Shown here piece by piece: positions 43,925 through 52,357 of a stretch of 64,000 bases of DNA; position 1 is the first letter of the stretch; each line of letters begins with the position of its first letter. Source of the stretch: Koleobacter methoxysyntrophicus (GTDB lineage: Bacteria; Bacillota; Thermosediminibacteria; Koleobacterales; Koleobacteraceae). A program made the translations under genes and the position numbers. The notes below the pieces were generated by a model, which was not told the origin of the DNA, ran no database searches, and saw only the letters and a program-made list of their open reading frames with translations. The stretch spans positions 1 to 64,000 of the forward strand of contig NZ_CP059066.1 of assembly GCF_017301615.1 (NCBI RefSeq), written 5' to 3'.

Positions 43925-45311
43925 AAACTGCTGCTTGACTGTCTTCCCTTTTGATGGAAACCACGCACTCCACATGGCTGGTATGGGGAAACATATCAAC
44001 AGGCTGGATTTCAAGGGGCTGAAATCCGCCCCTGTCGAGGATATTTAAATCCCTGGCAAGGGTAGCAGGGTTGCAGGAAACATACACTATCCTGGCAGGT
44101 CTCATTTCTATCACAGTATTGAGGAGGGCTGGATCACACCCCTTCCTGGGAGGGTCAAGGACAATTACATCAGCCTTTATCCCCTTTTTATGTAATTCAG
44201 GGATTATATCCTCTACAGGACCGGCTATAAACTCAACATTCGTTATATTATTGATTCTCGCATTCTCCCTGGCATCTTCTGCTGCATCTTCAACTATTTC
44301 GATGCCGTAAACCTTTCGGGCTCTTTTCGCCATAAAAAGGGAAATAGTACCCGTTCCCGAATATAAATCAAACACTGTTTCCTTCCCCGTAAGGGAGGCA
44401 TATTCTACAGCCCTGTCATAGAGAACCTGCGTCTGGATGGGATTAACCTGAAAAAAAGATAGGGGTGAAATTAAAAATTGCAGATCACTTATGTAATCTC
44501 TAATTCTATCACTGCCATATATAGTAATATTCTCTTTTCCTAAAATCACATTTGTATTTTCCCTGTTTATGTTCAGCACAATGCTTCTAACGGTTTTGAT
44601 TTCCCCTGTAATCATGCTTATCAACCTGCGGTAATGGGGTAAGTTTCGCCCGTTGATTACCAGAACAATCATGGTTTCCCCTGTGTTAAAGCCCGTCCTT
44701 ATAACTACATGTCTGAGAAGCCCTTTACCGGTGGCTTCGTCATAAATATCAATATTGTATTTCTTTATAAAATCCTTTATAATTCGCAAAATGTCATCGG
44801 TAACATAATGCTGGATCAAACAAGAGTCAACAGGAATTATCCTATGGCTCCCGGGGGCAAAAAAACCTATCGCTACCTCCCCTGAAATATTACCCACAGG
44901 GAATTGGGCCTTGTTTCTATACCTCCAGGGGTCTTCCATGCCGATGCATTTATGGATTACCACCCCGCTGAGTTTCCCTATCCTCTCTATAGTTTCCTTA
45001 ACCAGCCGGGTTTTAAATTCAAGCTGTGCTTCATAGTTCATGTTCTGAATCTGGCACCCACCGCATTTTTCAGCAACCGGGCACCTCTCCCGAATCCTGT
45101 CAGCAGAAGGGGTAATAACCTTTATAAGCTTGCCGTAACAAAAGTTCTTATTTATTTTTACTATTTTCACTTCCACCAGGTCACCGGGTATTCCGCCCCG
45201 GACGAATACGGTAAAACCCTTATATCTACCGATACCTTCTCCTTTATAACCCAGGTCCTGAATCTGTATGGTATAATATCCGTTTTTAACTACAGGTATT
45301 TCATCGTTCAT
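43923..45311 (-). CDS. rlmD: 23S rRNA (uracil-C5)-methyltransferase RlmD/RlmCD family
   Basis: The 462-residue enzyme has an N-terminal TRAM domain (YYTIQIQDLGYKGEGIGR), the iron-sulfur cysteines CPVAEKCGGCQIQ, and a Rossmann methyltransferase domain with FDLYSGTGTISLFMA, VLDPPRKGCDP and the catalytic Cys in IVYVSCNPATLARDL. It methylates uracil in 23S rRNA. Several paralogues are common in Firmicutes, so the exact position is uncertain. I start at ATG 45311 (GGAGTG upstream); the longer frame reads back into the 69-base repeat derived from moaD. Confidence 0.92.
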   Translation of the reverse strand: MNDEIPVVKNGYYTIQIQDLGYKGEGIGRYKGFTVFVRGGIPGDLVEVKIVKINKNFCYGKLIKVITPSADRIRERCPVAEKCGGCQIQNMNYEAQLEFKTRLVKETIERIGKLSGVVIHKCIGMEDPWRYRNKAQFPVGNISGEVAIGFFAPGSHRIIPVDSCLIQHYVTDDILRIIKDFIKKYNIDIYDEATGKGLLRHVVIRTGFNTGETMIVLVINGRNLPHYRRLISMITGEIKTVRSIVLNINRENTNVILGKENITIYGSDRIRDYISDLQFLISPLSFFQVNPIQTQVLYDRAVEYASLTGKETVFDLYSGTGTISLFMAKRARKVYGIEIVEDAAEDARENARINNITNVEFIAGPVEDIIPELHKKGIKADVIVLDPPRKGCDPALLNTVIEMRPARIVYVSCNPATLARDLNILDRGGFQPLEIQPVDMFPHTSHVECVVSIKREDSQAAV

Positions 45312-45328
45312 TATATAATTCACTCCAA

Positions 45329-45397
45329 ATTCGTAAGGTTTTACACTTGCATATTTATCATGGCTTATCCGCCGATGAGCAGGGGACAAATCTGAAT
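45329..45397. repeat. 69-base direct repeat, copy A (a moaD 3' end without its gene)
   Basis: Matches 46427-46495 at 65 of 69 positions in the same orientation. In copy B this sequence is the last codons of moaD plus the spacer after it; in copy A the rest of moaD is absent. Confidence 0.85.
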
Positions 45398-45489
45398 GTT
45401 ATTGCGGCAAAATCTCCCATGGCGCTCGGGCTGCCCTCTGGCATTGTCCTAACCTCCAGGCTGGTAAGAGCTATGAATAGTACCTTCAG

Positions 45490-45822
45490 TTAACCTTTTA
45501 TTATTTGAATTACTTTGTCCTCTATTTCCGTTATTTTTTCCTTCTTTATTTTACCAACACTATATAAAACTATCCCTCTATCTGCTGTAAAAATTCTGTT
45601 TGGTCTAACATTGCTGTTTTTCACTAATGACCCTTTTTCGAAATCTTTTTCACTAATTGGGATAGCATAAGAATCTTTAATGTTTTGACTCGTAATCTGA
45701 CAAAGGATTAAATCATCTCCACTTAAATTAGCCAGGACAAATGCTGGACGCCTTTTAGAATTTGTAAGATCAGAAAATGGAAAGGGAACGACAACTACTT
45801 CACCTTTTATAAATCTTTCCAC
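45490..45822 (-). CDS. MazF/PemK-family toxin
   Basis: The 110-residue protein has the PemK/MazF fold signature: an N-terminal KGEVVVVPFPFSDLTNSKRRP (basic loop before the catalytic region), AFVLANLSGDDLILCQITSQ and VRPNRIFTADRGIVLYSVGKI. Such toxins cut mRNA. The start overlaps the end of the antitoxin gene by 16 bases, the normal toxin-antitoxin arrangement. It lies in a 1-kb segment between two 69-base direct repeats. Confidence 0.88.
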   Translation of the reverse strand: MERFIKGEVVVVPFPFSDLTNSKRRPAFVLANLSGDDLILCQITSQNIKDSYAIPISEKDFEKGSLVKNSNVRPNRIFTADRGIVLYSVGKIKKEKITEIEDKVIQIIKG

Positions 45823-46001
45823 ACTTCATCCTCCTCTGGTGATAACCAATCTTTTTTCAAACTACTTTCACTTGCAATTGTAACATCTCTTTTTTCTTTT
45901 AGTGTTTTTATTTTAAGATACCTTATAAAATCAATAACTTCCTCTAATTTATCAGCAGGAACTTCTTCAATCTCTTTTAGTATTATTTCTCTATATGTCA
46001 C
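45807..46001 (-). CDS. Antitoxin partner of the MazF-type toxin
   Basis: This 64-residue protein starts MTYREIILKEIEEVPADKLE and continues with EVIDFIRYLKIKTLKEKR, a helix pair seen in DUF2281/VapB-like antitoxins. It ends with an acidic tail (SPEEDEVWKDL) likely to wrap the toxin. GGAGGGGAGG lies just before the ATG. It overlaps the toxin gene. Confidence 0.75.
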   Translation of the reverse strand: MTYREIILKEIEEVPADKLEEVIDFIRYLKIKTLKEKRDVTIASESSLKKDWLSPEEDEVWKDL

Positions 46002-46150
46002 GATATTACCTCCCCTCCTAACCGACTTTATTTTTATATTACTCTATGCTAGCCCATTCTAGTAAGAGAATTAAGAAGTTTCAACATATTACTTAACAAC
46101 AGCTCAACCCTAATTAAGGCTAAAACTTCCCCTCCCCAAACCCCGTTTCA

Positions 46151-46432
46151 TCACAATAGCTTCCGGTATCTGTCAAAAGGGAAATTACGGCCTTTTAATT
46201 TTACTTTTAGTAAGCTGTATACAATTACGCAGTCTTTTATAGTATTTACTACAACAGCAATATAATTCGAATGGCTCAATTCTTTTATTATTTCGCTGCA
46301 GAGTTTTTCCTCATCCCAGAGCATATTTTTTTCTAAAATTACCTGATATCTTGACAGCCAGTTAATGTTTTCAGGCTCAAGCCTTATGGGGTTTGTAAGC
46401 AGGCCGTATTTCGTCGGGGGCATAGTATTCAT
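46151..46432 (-). CDS. Hypothetical protein of 93 residues
   Basis: The protein reads MNTMPPTKYGLLTNPIRLEP at the start, has a central ELSHSNYIAVVVNTIKDCVI strand and ends NFPFDRYRKLL. I recognise no family. It begins inside the end of repeat copy B, immediately after moaD, without a clear ribosome site. In copy A the corresponding ATG is ACG. It may be a remnant or a small protein translated with moaD. Confidence 0.4.
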   Translation of the reverse strand: MNTMPPTKYGLLTNPIRLEPENINWLSRYQVILEKNMLWDEEKLCSEIIKELSHSNYIAVVVNTIKDCVIVYSLLKVKLKGRNFPFDRYRKLL

Positions 46433-46495
46433 AAGGTTTTACACTTGCATATTTATCATCGCTTATCCGCCGATGAGCAGGGGATAAATCTGGAT
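46427..46495. repeat. 69-base direct repeat, copy B (3' end of moaD and spacer)
   Basis: Same sequence as 45329-45397 with four mismatches, same orientation. Between the copies lies a segment of 1029 bases with the toxin-antitoxin pair. Confidence 0.85.
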
Positions 46496-46705
46496 TTCGT
46501 CCCCATCTTCCAGAGTGGTCTCTCTGTGTTTGATTCTGCCGTTTACCAGTGTTACAACCTCTTTTGGGTTTTTTATACCTAAAATGCTCAGGCACTCTTC
46601 TACAGTGGTATCACTACCAATATCAAGTTCTATACAATCCTTTGATTTAAAGGATGGATCAATAAAATCCTTCAAACTCCGGTCAACCTTTATTTGTACG
46701 AACAT
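46463..46705 (-). CDS. MoaD/ThiS-family sulfur carrier
   Basis: The 80-residue ubiquitin-like protein ends in GG (EIQIYPLLIGG), the residues that are thiocarboxylated to donate sulfur to molybdopterin or thiazole. The beta-grasp pattern is clear (VVTLVNGRIKHRETTLEDGDEI). The start at ATG 46705 has GAGGTGG upstream. It lies 198 bases after a CoA-transferase and an aldehyde:ferredoxin oxidoreductase, so sulfur supply for the tungstopterin cofactor of that enzyme is the likely role; that is inferred from context. Confidence 0.85.
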   Translation of the reverse strand: MFVQIKVDRSLKDFIDPSFKSKDCIELDIGSDTTVEECLSILGIKNPKEVVTLVNGRIKHRETTLEDGDEIQIYPLLIGG

Positions 46706-46830
46706 ATAGTCCACCTCTCTAAAATTTTAGATTTCTTTGTATCTCCTGCCTTCTGCTCCCAGTTTCCAGGTATTAACTGATTTCTTATTTGACGTTACCA
46801 AAATAATATAATCCGATCCTTTGATTAAAA

Positions 46831-46864
46831 AATAAGGATATAAATTATAATTTATATCCTTATT
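46831..46864. terminator. Perfect 34-base palindrome, probable bidirectional terminator
   Basis: The sequence AATAAGGATATAAATT-ATAA-TTTATATCCTTATT-type palindrome is fully self-complementary. It lies 48 bases beyond the CoA-transferase stop. T residues flank both ends weakly, so it may also stabilise the mRNA end. Confidence 0.6.
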
Positions 46865-46912
46865 GTAACTTATACATTTATATCATAGCAAGATCGATTC
46901 TTAAATACATAC

Positions 46913-48403
46913 CTATTTCATACTCCCCGTTTCCAAAAACCGTTCATGCCAGGAAAGGGCCTCCTTCATTATGTGGGGGATATGCCCGCCGTTTTCTACC
47001 GCCCTCCTATAGTAGTCTCGAAGCATCGGCTTATAATCGGGGTGGGCGCAGTTTTCGATAATCACCTCTGCCCTCTCTCTGGGAGAAAGCCCCCGCAAAT
47101 CGGCTATTCCCTGCTCCGTAACAATCACATGGACGTCATGTTCCGTATGATCGACATGGGAAACCATGGGGACTATACATGATATATCTCCGTTCTTTGC
47201 GGTTGAGGGCGTTGTAAAGATACTCAGATACGCATTCCTGGCAAAATCCCCTGAACCCCCTATACCGTTCATCATCCTTGAGCCCATTATGTTGGTTGAG
47301 TTCACGTTTCCGTATATGTCTACCTCTATGGCTGTGTTCATTGCGATGGACCCCAGTCTCCTGATGACCTCCGGGTTGTTGCTTATCTCCTGGGGCCTTA
47401 ATATTATTTTGTTTTTGTAACTGTCTATGTTGTTATAGAATCTAATAAGCCCTTCTTCTGAGGGTGTAATGGAGGTCCCTGACGCTATCCTGATTTTTTC
47501 GGCATCTATGAGGTCAAAGACGGAATCCTGAATTACTTCGGAATAGAAATCCATGTTTTGAAAGGGTGATTCCAAAAGGCCCAAAAGTACCGCATTGGCT
47601 ACACTCCCGACCCCTGATTGGAGGGGAAGGAGGTTTTGGGGCAGTCTGCCTTTTTTTACTTCGTTTTGCAGGAATTCTATGAGATGGCCGGCCATCTTCC
47701 GGCTGGTTTCATCTACCGGTGCAAAGGGCCTTACGTTGTCCTTGATGTCCGTTATAACTATACACTGGATCTTATCGGGATTTACAGGTATATACGGATA
47801 ACCTATCCTATCATCCGGTTTTGTTAAGGGGATAGGTTTTCTGCTAGGAGGGTCCTGGAGCTGATATATGTCGTGGATCCCTTTTAGTTCTAAGGGCTGA
47901 CTGGTGTTTATCTCTATCATTATTTTATCCGCTGCACGGGTAAAGGCAGGGGATGCTCCTACCGATGTGGTTGGAATTATGTTTCCTTCTTCGGTTATTG
48001 CCGCCGCTTCTATTATGGCTATATCTATCTTCCCGAAGAATCCGTAACGCACCTGCTGGGGGAAGTGGCTCAGGTGGATATCGGCATAGGCTGTTTCCCC
48101 GGCATTTATTCTGTCTCTTATGGGTTTGTTGGTCTGATAGGGATATCTTTTTGCTATGATACCCTGTTCTGCCAATGCTCCGTCTAGTTCATCCCCTACT
48201 GATGCACCCGTCAGCAACCCGATGCGGATTTTTTCTCCCGTTTTTTTTACTTTTTCAGCCAGTGCAAGGGGTATTGCTTTGGGATAGCCTGAAGGGGTAA
48301 ACCCGCTGGTGGCTATATTCATCCCATCTTTTATGAATTCGGCTGCTTTTTGCGGGGTAGTTATCTTTTTTCTTAATTCTCTGTTCTTTATCCTTTGGTC
48401 CAT
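46913..48403 (-). CDS. Acetyl-CoA hydrolase/transferase-family CoA-transferase (succinate/acetate type)
   Basis: The 496-residue enzyme belongs to the Cat1/AarC-type CoA-transferases, which move CoA between short carboxylic acids. Landmarks are ATSGFTPSGYPKAIPLALAE, TGASVGDELDGALAE, LPLQSGVGSVANAVL, NGIGGSGDFARNAYLSIF and VIVTEQGIADLRGLSPRERA. AGGGAGG precedes the ATG. It follows the aldehyde:ferredoxin oxidoreductase gene by 53 bases. Together the two would interconvert an aldehyde, its acid and the CoA ester. The acid involved is unknown; succinate, acetate or propionate are usual. Confidence 0.92.
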   Translation of the reverse strand: MDQRIKNRELRKKITTPQKAAEFIKDGMNIATSGFTPSGYPKAIPLALAEKVKKTGEKIRIGLLTGASVGDELDGALAEQGIIAKRYPYQTNKPIRDRINAGETAYADIHLSHFPQQVRYGFFGKIDIAIIEAAAITEEGNIIPTTSVGASPAFTRAADKIMIEINTSQPLELKGIHDIYQLQDPPSRKPIPLTKPDDRIGYPYIPVNPDKIQCIVITDIKDNVRPFAPVDETSRKMAGHLIEFLQNEVKKGRLPQNLLPLQSGVGSVANAVLLGLLESPFQNMDFYSEVIQDSVFDLIDAEKIRIASGTSITPSEEGLIRFYNNIDSYKNKIILRPQEISNNPEVIRRLGSIAMNTAIEVDIYGNVNSTNIMGSRMMNGIGGSGDFARNAYLSIFTTPSTAKNGDISCIVPMVSHVDHTEHDVHVIVTEQGIADLRGLSPRERAEVIIENCAHPDYKPMLRDYYRRAVENGGHIPHIMKEALSWHERFLETGSMK

Positions 48404-48456
48404 TTGGGTTCCTCCCTTTGTTTTTTCTGCTTTTTGGGCAGCAGTATTTTTTCGTT

Positions 48457-50301
48457 TTAGGTTAATTCTGTAAGTCCTAATCTTTTCAGGGTTTCCTGTT
48501 TGGGTATCCCTTCATCGGTCCAGCCCCTTATCTGGTAGTATTCATTGAGCATTTTCCCGAAGGGAGGCAGGTTCTCTCCCGCTCCTTTGTCCCGGCGGGG
48601 CTGGGTCAGGATCCTCATGGGGATGGTATCGTCTTTTCGGCTTATGCCGCGTTGTGTGTTATACAGCCGCTTGAGGTTGAATATCCTCTCTCCCGTCTCT
48701 AAAAGTTCGTCTACGGTGATATCCCAGCCTACTACGTATTTTATCCACTGGGTCATCATGGTCAGGGTTACCCCTCCGTACAGGAGGAATTTGCAGAGTT
48801 TGAGGGAATCCATAAGGCACATGATGTTCTGGGCATAAAAGTTCAGCCTGCCCTTGCCCTCCGTGCCGTGTCGGTCCTGGGGCTCTTTGTAGCCTATCTC
48901 GGGCATCGTAGCGGTTTTTTCGAAGAAGTAAGTGGCTCCCTGGAGGTGGCATGCACCCCTGTTGCTGGTCGCATAACCTACCGCTAGGCTGTTGAATGCC
49001 CTTGGGTCATGGGCAGGTAATTCCAGCCCTTTGGTATGGATGGCAAATTCGTGGGCAAGGCCCCCTATTTTGTCTGCTGCTTTTTTGACGCCCATACCCA
49101 GGAGTTCTCCTATGCCTTCTTTGTTGGCTATTTTTTTTATAAGCTCTATGGCTGCTCCGGCATTGCCCCAGGTGAGTTCTATGCCGCCCAGGTCGTCTTT
49201 TGTTATGAGCCCGTGTTCATAAAGCTCCATGGCAAAGGCTATTACACCGCCGGTGGATATTGTATCAAGCCCGTAGCGGTTGCAGAGGTCTGCAGCATAT
49301 GCTACTGCTTCCAGGTCGTTTATAAGACAGCATGAGCCTAACATTCCGAGGGTCTCGTATTCCGGGCCTGCTCCATCGACCCCTTTGTAGGGGCCTTCTT
49401 TGATTTCTACATCTCTGCCGCAGCCTATAGGGCATGAACCGCAGTAGTAACGCTTCCTCAGTATTGTTTCGGCCATTTTCTGACCGGATATTTTTTCTGC
49501 GTCTTCCCAGCCTCCCTGTTTCCAGTTTTTTATGGGCAGGTCCCCTATTGTTTCTGAGGGCACTACACCTCCTGCTGTACCTAACAGCCCCAGGGTTTTT
49601 GTTTTTTCTACTATGCCCGGCAAAACCTGTTTTAGGTTTTGTCTTAGACCTTCTTCGTCTGCCACGGGTATTCGCCCTGTTCCTGATACTGCTACGGCTT
49701 TGAGGTTCTTTGCGCCCATGACAGCTCCCAGGCCCGTTCTCCCTACTGCCCTGGCATCTTTGCCATCATGCATTATTCCGGCTATCAGTACCTGTTTTTC
49801 TCCGGCAGGTCCGATACAGGATACTACACTGTTTTGGCCGTGTATTTCCTTGATTTTCTGGTCTGTCTGGAAGGTGTCAAGGCCCCACAGGTCCCGACCG
49901 TCTAGAATCCGGGCTTTGCCGTCCTGGATAAATATATATACGGGGCTTTCGGCTCTGCCGGTTATTATTATTCCGTCAAAACCTGCTTTTTTGAGGTTCA
50001 TACCCCATGTGCCTCCAGCATCGCCTTCCCCGAAGATGCCTGTGAGGGGTGATATGGCTGTTATTTCGTGCCGGCCTGAGGCGGGTACTTTTGTACCTGT
50101 AAGCGGGCCCGTCATGTATATAAGCGGGTTTTCGGGGCTTAAAGGTTCCGTATCGGGTGTTGTCCGTTCGTAAAGGATTTTAGCACCAAGGCCGCTTCCC
50201 CCTATAAACTTTCGGAGGACTTCTTCACCAAAGGTCTCTTCGGTTATTATCCCTTCTGTCAGGTCTATGTTCAATACTTTCCCCGTATAGCCTCCTAGCA
50301 T
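48457..50301 (-). CDS. aor: Tungsten-dependent aldehyde:ferredoxin oxidoreductase
   Basis: The 614-residue enzyme oxidises aldehydes to acids with ferredoxin, or runs in reverse. The N-terminal domain has GGYTGKVLNIDLTEG and GGSGLGAKILYE; the [4Fe-4S] cysteines begin in YCGSCPIGCGRDVEI with the fourth near KLCKF; EYETLGMLGSCC and AHDPRAFNSLAVGYATSNRG form the pterin-binding region. The start at ATG 50301 has GGAGGTG upstream. It heads an operon with the CoA-transferase; a MoaD-like carrier follows further down. Confidence 0.96.
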   Translation of the reverse strand: MLGGYTGKVLNIDLTEGIITEETFGEEVLRKFIGGSGLGAKILYERTTPDTEPLSPENPLIYMTGPLTGTKVPASGRHEITAISPLTGIFGEGDAGGTWGMNLKKAGFDGIIITGRAESPVYIFIQDGKARILDGRDLWGLDTFQTDQKIKEIHGQNSVVSCIGPAGEKQVLIAGIMHDGKDARAVGRTGLGAVMGAKNLKAVAVSGTGRIPVADEEGLRQNLKQVLPGIVEKTKTLGLLGTAGGVVPSETIGDLPIKNWKQGGWEDAEKISGQKMAETILRKRYYCGSCPIGCGRDVEIKEGPYKGVDGAGPEYETLGMLGSCCLINDLEAVAYAADLCNRYGLDTISTGGVIAFAMELYEHGLITKDDLGGIELTWGNAGAAIELIKKIANKEGIGELLGMGVKKAADKIGGLAHEFAIHTKGLELPAHDPRAFNSLAVGYATSNRGACHLQGATYFFEKTATMPEIGYKEPQDRHGTEGKGRLNFYAQNIMCLMDSLKLCKFLLYGGVTLTMMTQWIKYVVGWDITVDELLETGERIFNLKRLYNTQRGISRKDDTIPMRILTQPRRDKGAGENLPPFGKMLNEYYQIRGWTDEGIPKQETLKRLGLTELT

Positions 50302-50444
50302 ATGTTCCACCTCCGTAGTTGTTTATTTAATAAGTTCTCCAACATATAACTTAAGTCCTTTTTTTTTAGCTGTTAATTACTTAGTTTCCATTGAAAAATA
50401 AACCCCTCAAACCCACAATATATCTAGAAGGAGAGGGATGAAAA

Positions 50445-50558
50445 ATGCTGATAATTAAGAACGAAGACTTCAAGCAATTAAGCGTTTTTAACCAACTACT
50501 TCCAAAATTGTGTTTAGAACTAAATTTTCAAAATGCCCAAGCCGTCTCGCTATTATAA
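50445..50558 (+). CDS. Possible 37-residue peptide gene
   Basis: AAGGAGAGGG at 50428-50437 is followed by an ATG at 50445 and the peptide MLIIKNEDFKQLSVFNQLLP, then KLCLELNFQNAQAVSLL. A hairpin follows at once. The compact ribosome site/frame/terminator layout suggests a real small gene or the stump of a transposase. I recognise no family. The remainder of 50302-50700 is AT-rich and otherwise empty. Confidence 0.35.
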   Translation: MLIIKNEDFKQLSVFNQLLPKLCLELNFQNAQAVSLL

Positions 50559-50589
50559 AACTGGCCTAGTCAAATTCCCAGGCCAGTTT
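50558..50589. terminator. Hairpin after the small frame
   Basis: AAACTGGCC and GGCCAGTTT pair perfectly around a 14-base loop. There is no strong T run, so it is a weak terminator in either direction. Confidence 0.5.
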
Positions 50590-50700
50590 AACCCTCAAAT
50601 TCCTTCATTTGAATAAACACTAACTGCCGATGCATAATTGTAATGGCTAATCAGGTAACCATAGAAACATAAGAAAAGGGTTTGTTAAAACCAGTTTAAA

Positions 50701-52128
50701 TCAGCTGCAACCTACTTTTTCAGGAAGGTCCTTTTCTTTGTCAGCTGCTTTTGCATTAAGTTTGCTCTCAACAATAAAGTATAGTATTAAACCGCTTAAC
50801 AGCCCCCAGGCAGCACCCTTTGTCGCTAGTATAGCGCCCATAACCATGGCAACCCCCCTTTGATGGTTGTCGCTCAACATTTTCATCCCAATATACCCAC
50901 AGGCAAAGGCCTGGACAGCCATCGTCAAAGCAAAGAAAATACCGAAGGCAGGCCTTATAAGGGTAACTAGAGGCATTAACATAACAGCTATGACAGTAGC
51001 AGCTCTGAAAGTCCCAACTCCTCCCCAGTAAGAAGGAAGGGTTTTATAACCCATTTTGTATCTTTCGGTAATCGTCAACAATCCCGAAGCCCATAGAGGC
51101 CCATTCATAGGCACCCATGGTGCAAACAGCCCCATAATGGTATTTCTTATTGCAGAAACCAAATTGGAGCGGGAAGCATCAAATTCCACTATTTCATCTT
51201 CTCTCATAGCTGTTGCGTCCTGAACGATTTCTCTGGCCAGAATGAAGTCGCCAAAGGCAATTATATAAGCTGTTAAAGCCATAGGAATAGCGTTTATAAA
51301 GAATTTAATGTCTGGCCACCCTAAACCGAACACGGTATAATTTTTTAATACCGTAGGAAAGTTTAGGGGCGTAAAACTCCAAACAATTTCCGGTTTTGGA
51401 AGTTCATTTAAGATAAAAGGACCAACGATAATGGCAAAAATTTGTGCAGGGACAATACCCTGATTCCTTAGTATTCTAATCCATCTGTTTGTTTCAGCAA
51501 ACCGCGCAAATGTTTCTGAAAAGAGAAAAAAGTAAGCGATACAAGCAGACAAAATGATAGTAATTGGGGCAAGTTTTAACCTTACATTGATAACATTTAA
51601 AGCAGCTGCAATGCCTGCACCCAATATTATTCCCCCTCTGATTGAGACGGGGAGCAATTCAATTAATTTCCTGCCTATGCCGGTAACACCCATGAAAAAG
51701 AACAGAAAAGCAACTAGAAGCTGAAGTGCAATCATTGCATGGATGCGTTCGGGCCCTAAAGCATATGCGGAAAGGTATCCGATGGTCAGCGGCAGGGCCG
51801 GTGTAATCCATCCGGGCACAACGGGATCTCCCAGATGTGCAGGCAAAGCATAGCATATAGCGTTTAAAACCCCAAACGTCAAGGCAATTTCAAAGTCTTT
51901 GATTCCCAGCACTTCCATAGTTGTTGCTACGCCGGCCCCCAAACAGGCAACGCCGAGAAACATAGCCGCTAAACATTCGGTCCATTCCCACTCATAGTGA
52001 ATAAGTGGCAACCTTACTCTAAACGGACCCAAAGGGATATAGGGCTGCACTCCCCCGTAATCCCTTTTCAAGAGTGGAAACATCCCATGGGGCAGTTTTT
52101 GATCCCTTGGTGGCTTTTGTTCAGACAT
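50701..52128 (-). CDS. NCS2-like (nucleobase/solute:cation symporter) permease
   Basis: The 475-residue protein has about twelve hydrophobic segments, a hydrophilic N-terminus (to about residue 45) and a short charged C-terminus. The fold pattern resembles NCS2/SLC23 permeases (GVLNAICYALPAHLGDPVVP, LLPVSIRGGIILGAGIAAAL, NAIPMALTAYIIAFGDFILA), but the family's usual signature is weak, so the substrate cannot be named. AGGAGGT precedes the ATG. A sigma-54 promoter with a long inverted repeat lies upstream, next to a sigma-54 activator gene, so it is very likely a regulated uptake system. Confidence 0.65.
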   Translation of the reverse strand: MSEQKPPRDQKLPHGMFPLLKRDYGGVQPYIPLGPFRVRLPLIHYEWEWTECLAAMFLGVACLGAGVATTMEVLGIKDFEIALTFGVLNAICYALPAHLGDPVVPGWITPALPLTIGYLSAYALGPERIHAMIALQLLVAFLFFFMGVTGIGRKLIELLPVSIRGGIILGAGIAAALNVINVRLKLAPITIILSACIAYFFLFSETFARFAETNRWIRILRNQGIVPAQIFAIIVGPFILNELPKPEIVWSFTPLNFPTVLKNYTVFGLGWPDIKFFINAIPMALTAYIIAFGDFILAREIVQDATAMREDEIVEFDASRSNLVSAIRNTIMGLFAPWVPMNGPLWASGLLTITERYKMGYKTLPSYWGGVGTFRAATVIAVMLMPLVTLIRPAFGIFFALTMAVQAFACGYIGMKMLSDNHQRGVAMVMGAILATKGAAWGLLSGLILYFIVESKLNAKAADKEKDLPEKVGCS

Positions 52129-52214
52129 GCAATTACCTCCTTTTTATTTTATAATTCTGACCTATCCAAAGGCCATAACCAGGAGTCGGATAACCATCCT
52201 ACACCAGCTCAATA

Positions 52215-52231
52215 TTGCAATAATCATACCA
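52215..52231 (-). promoter_or_regulatory. Sigma-54 (-24/-12) promoter of the permease gene
   Basis: On the minus strand the sequence is TGGTATG-ATTA-TTGCA, matching the -24/-12 consensus TGGCACG-N4-TTGCA except for two C-to-T changes; the invariant GG and GC are 10 bases apart. It lies 87 bases before the permease start. Confidence 0.8.
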
Positions 52232-52297
52232 GATTTTAAAAACGTAAAAAAACATTGAAAATCCACGATTTCAGTAAAATGCAAAAAAAATTGTTAC

Positions 52298-52344
52298 TTT
52301 TTTGAGCAGTTATTATTGCTCTAATATGTGACATGCTCAAAAAA
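52298..52344. promoter_or_regulatory. Long inverted repeat, probable activator-binding site
   Basis: Perfect 11-base arms, TTTTTTGAGCA (52298-52308) and TGCTCAAAAAA (52334-52344), flank 25 bases that contain a further TGCTC at 52317-52321. It lies about 70-115 bases upstream of the -24 element, where sigma-54 activators bind, and 14 bases after the activator gene's stop, so it may also act as its terminator. Confidence 0.6.
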
Positions 52345-52357
52345 CTAACAACAAAAT

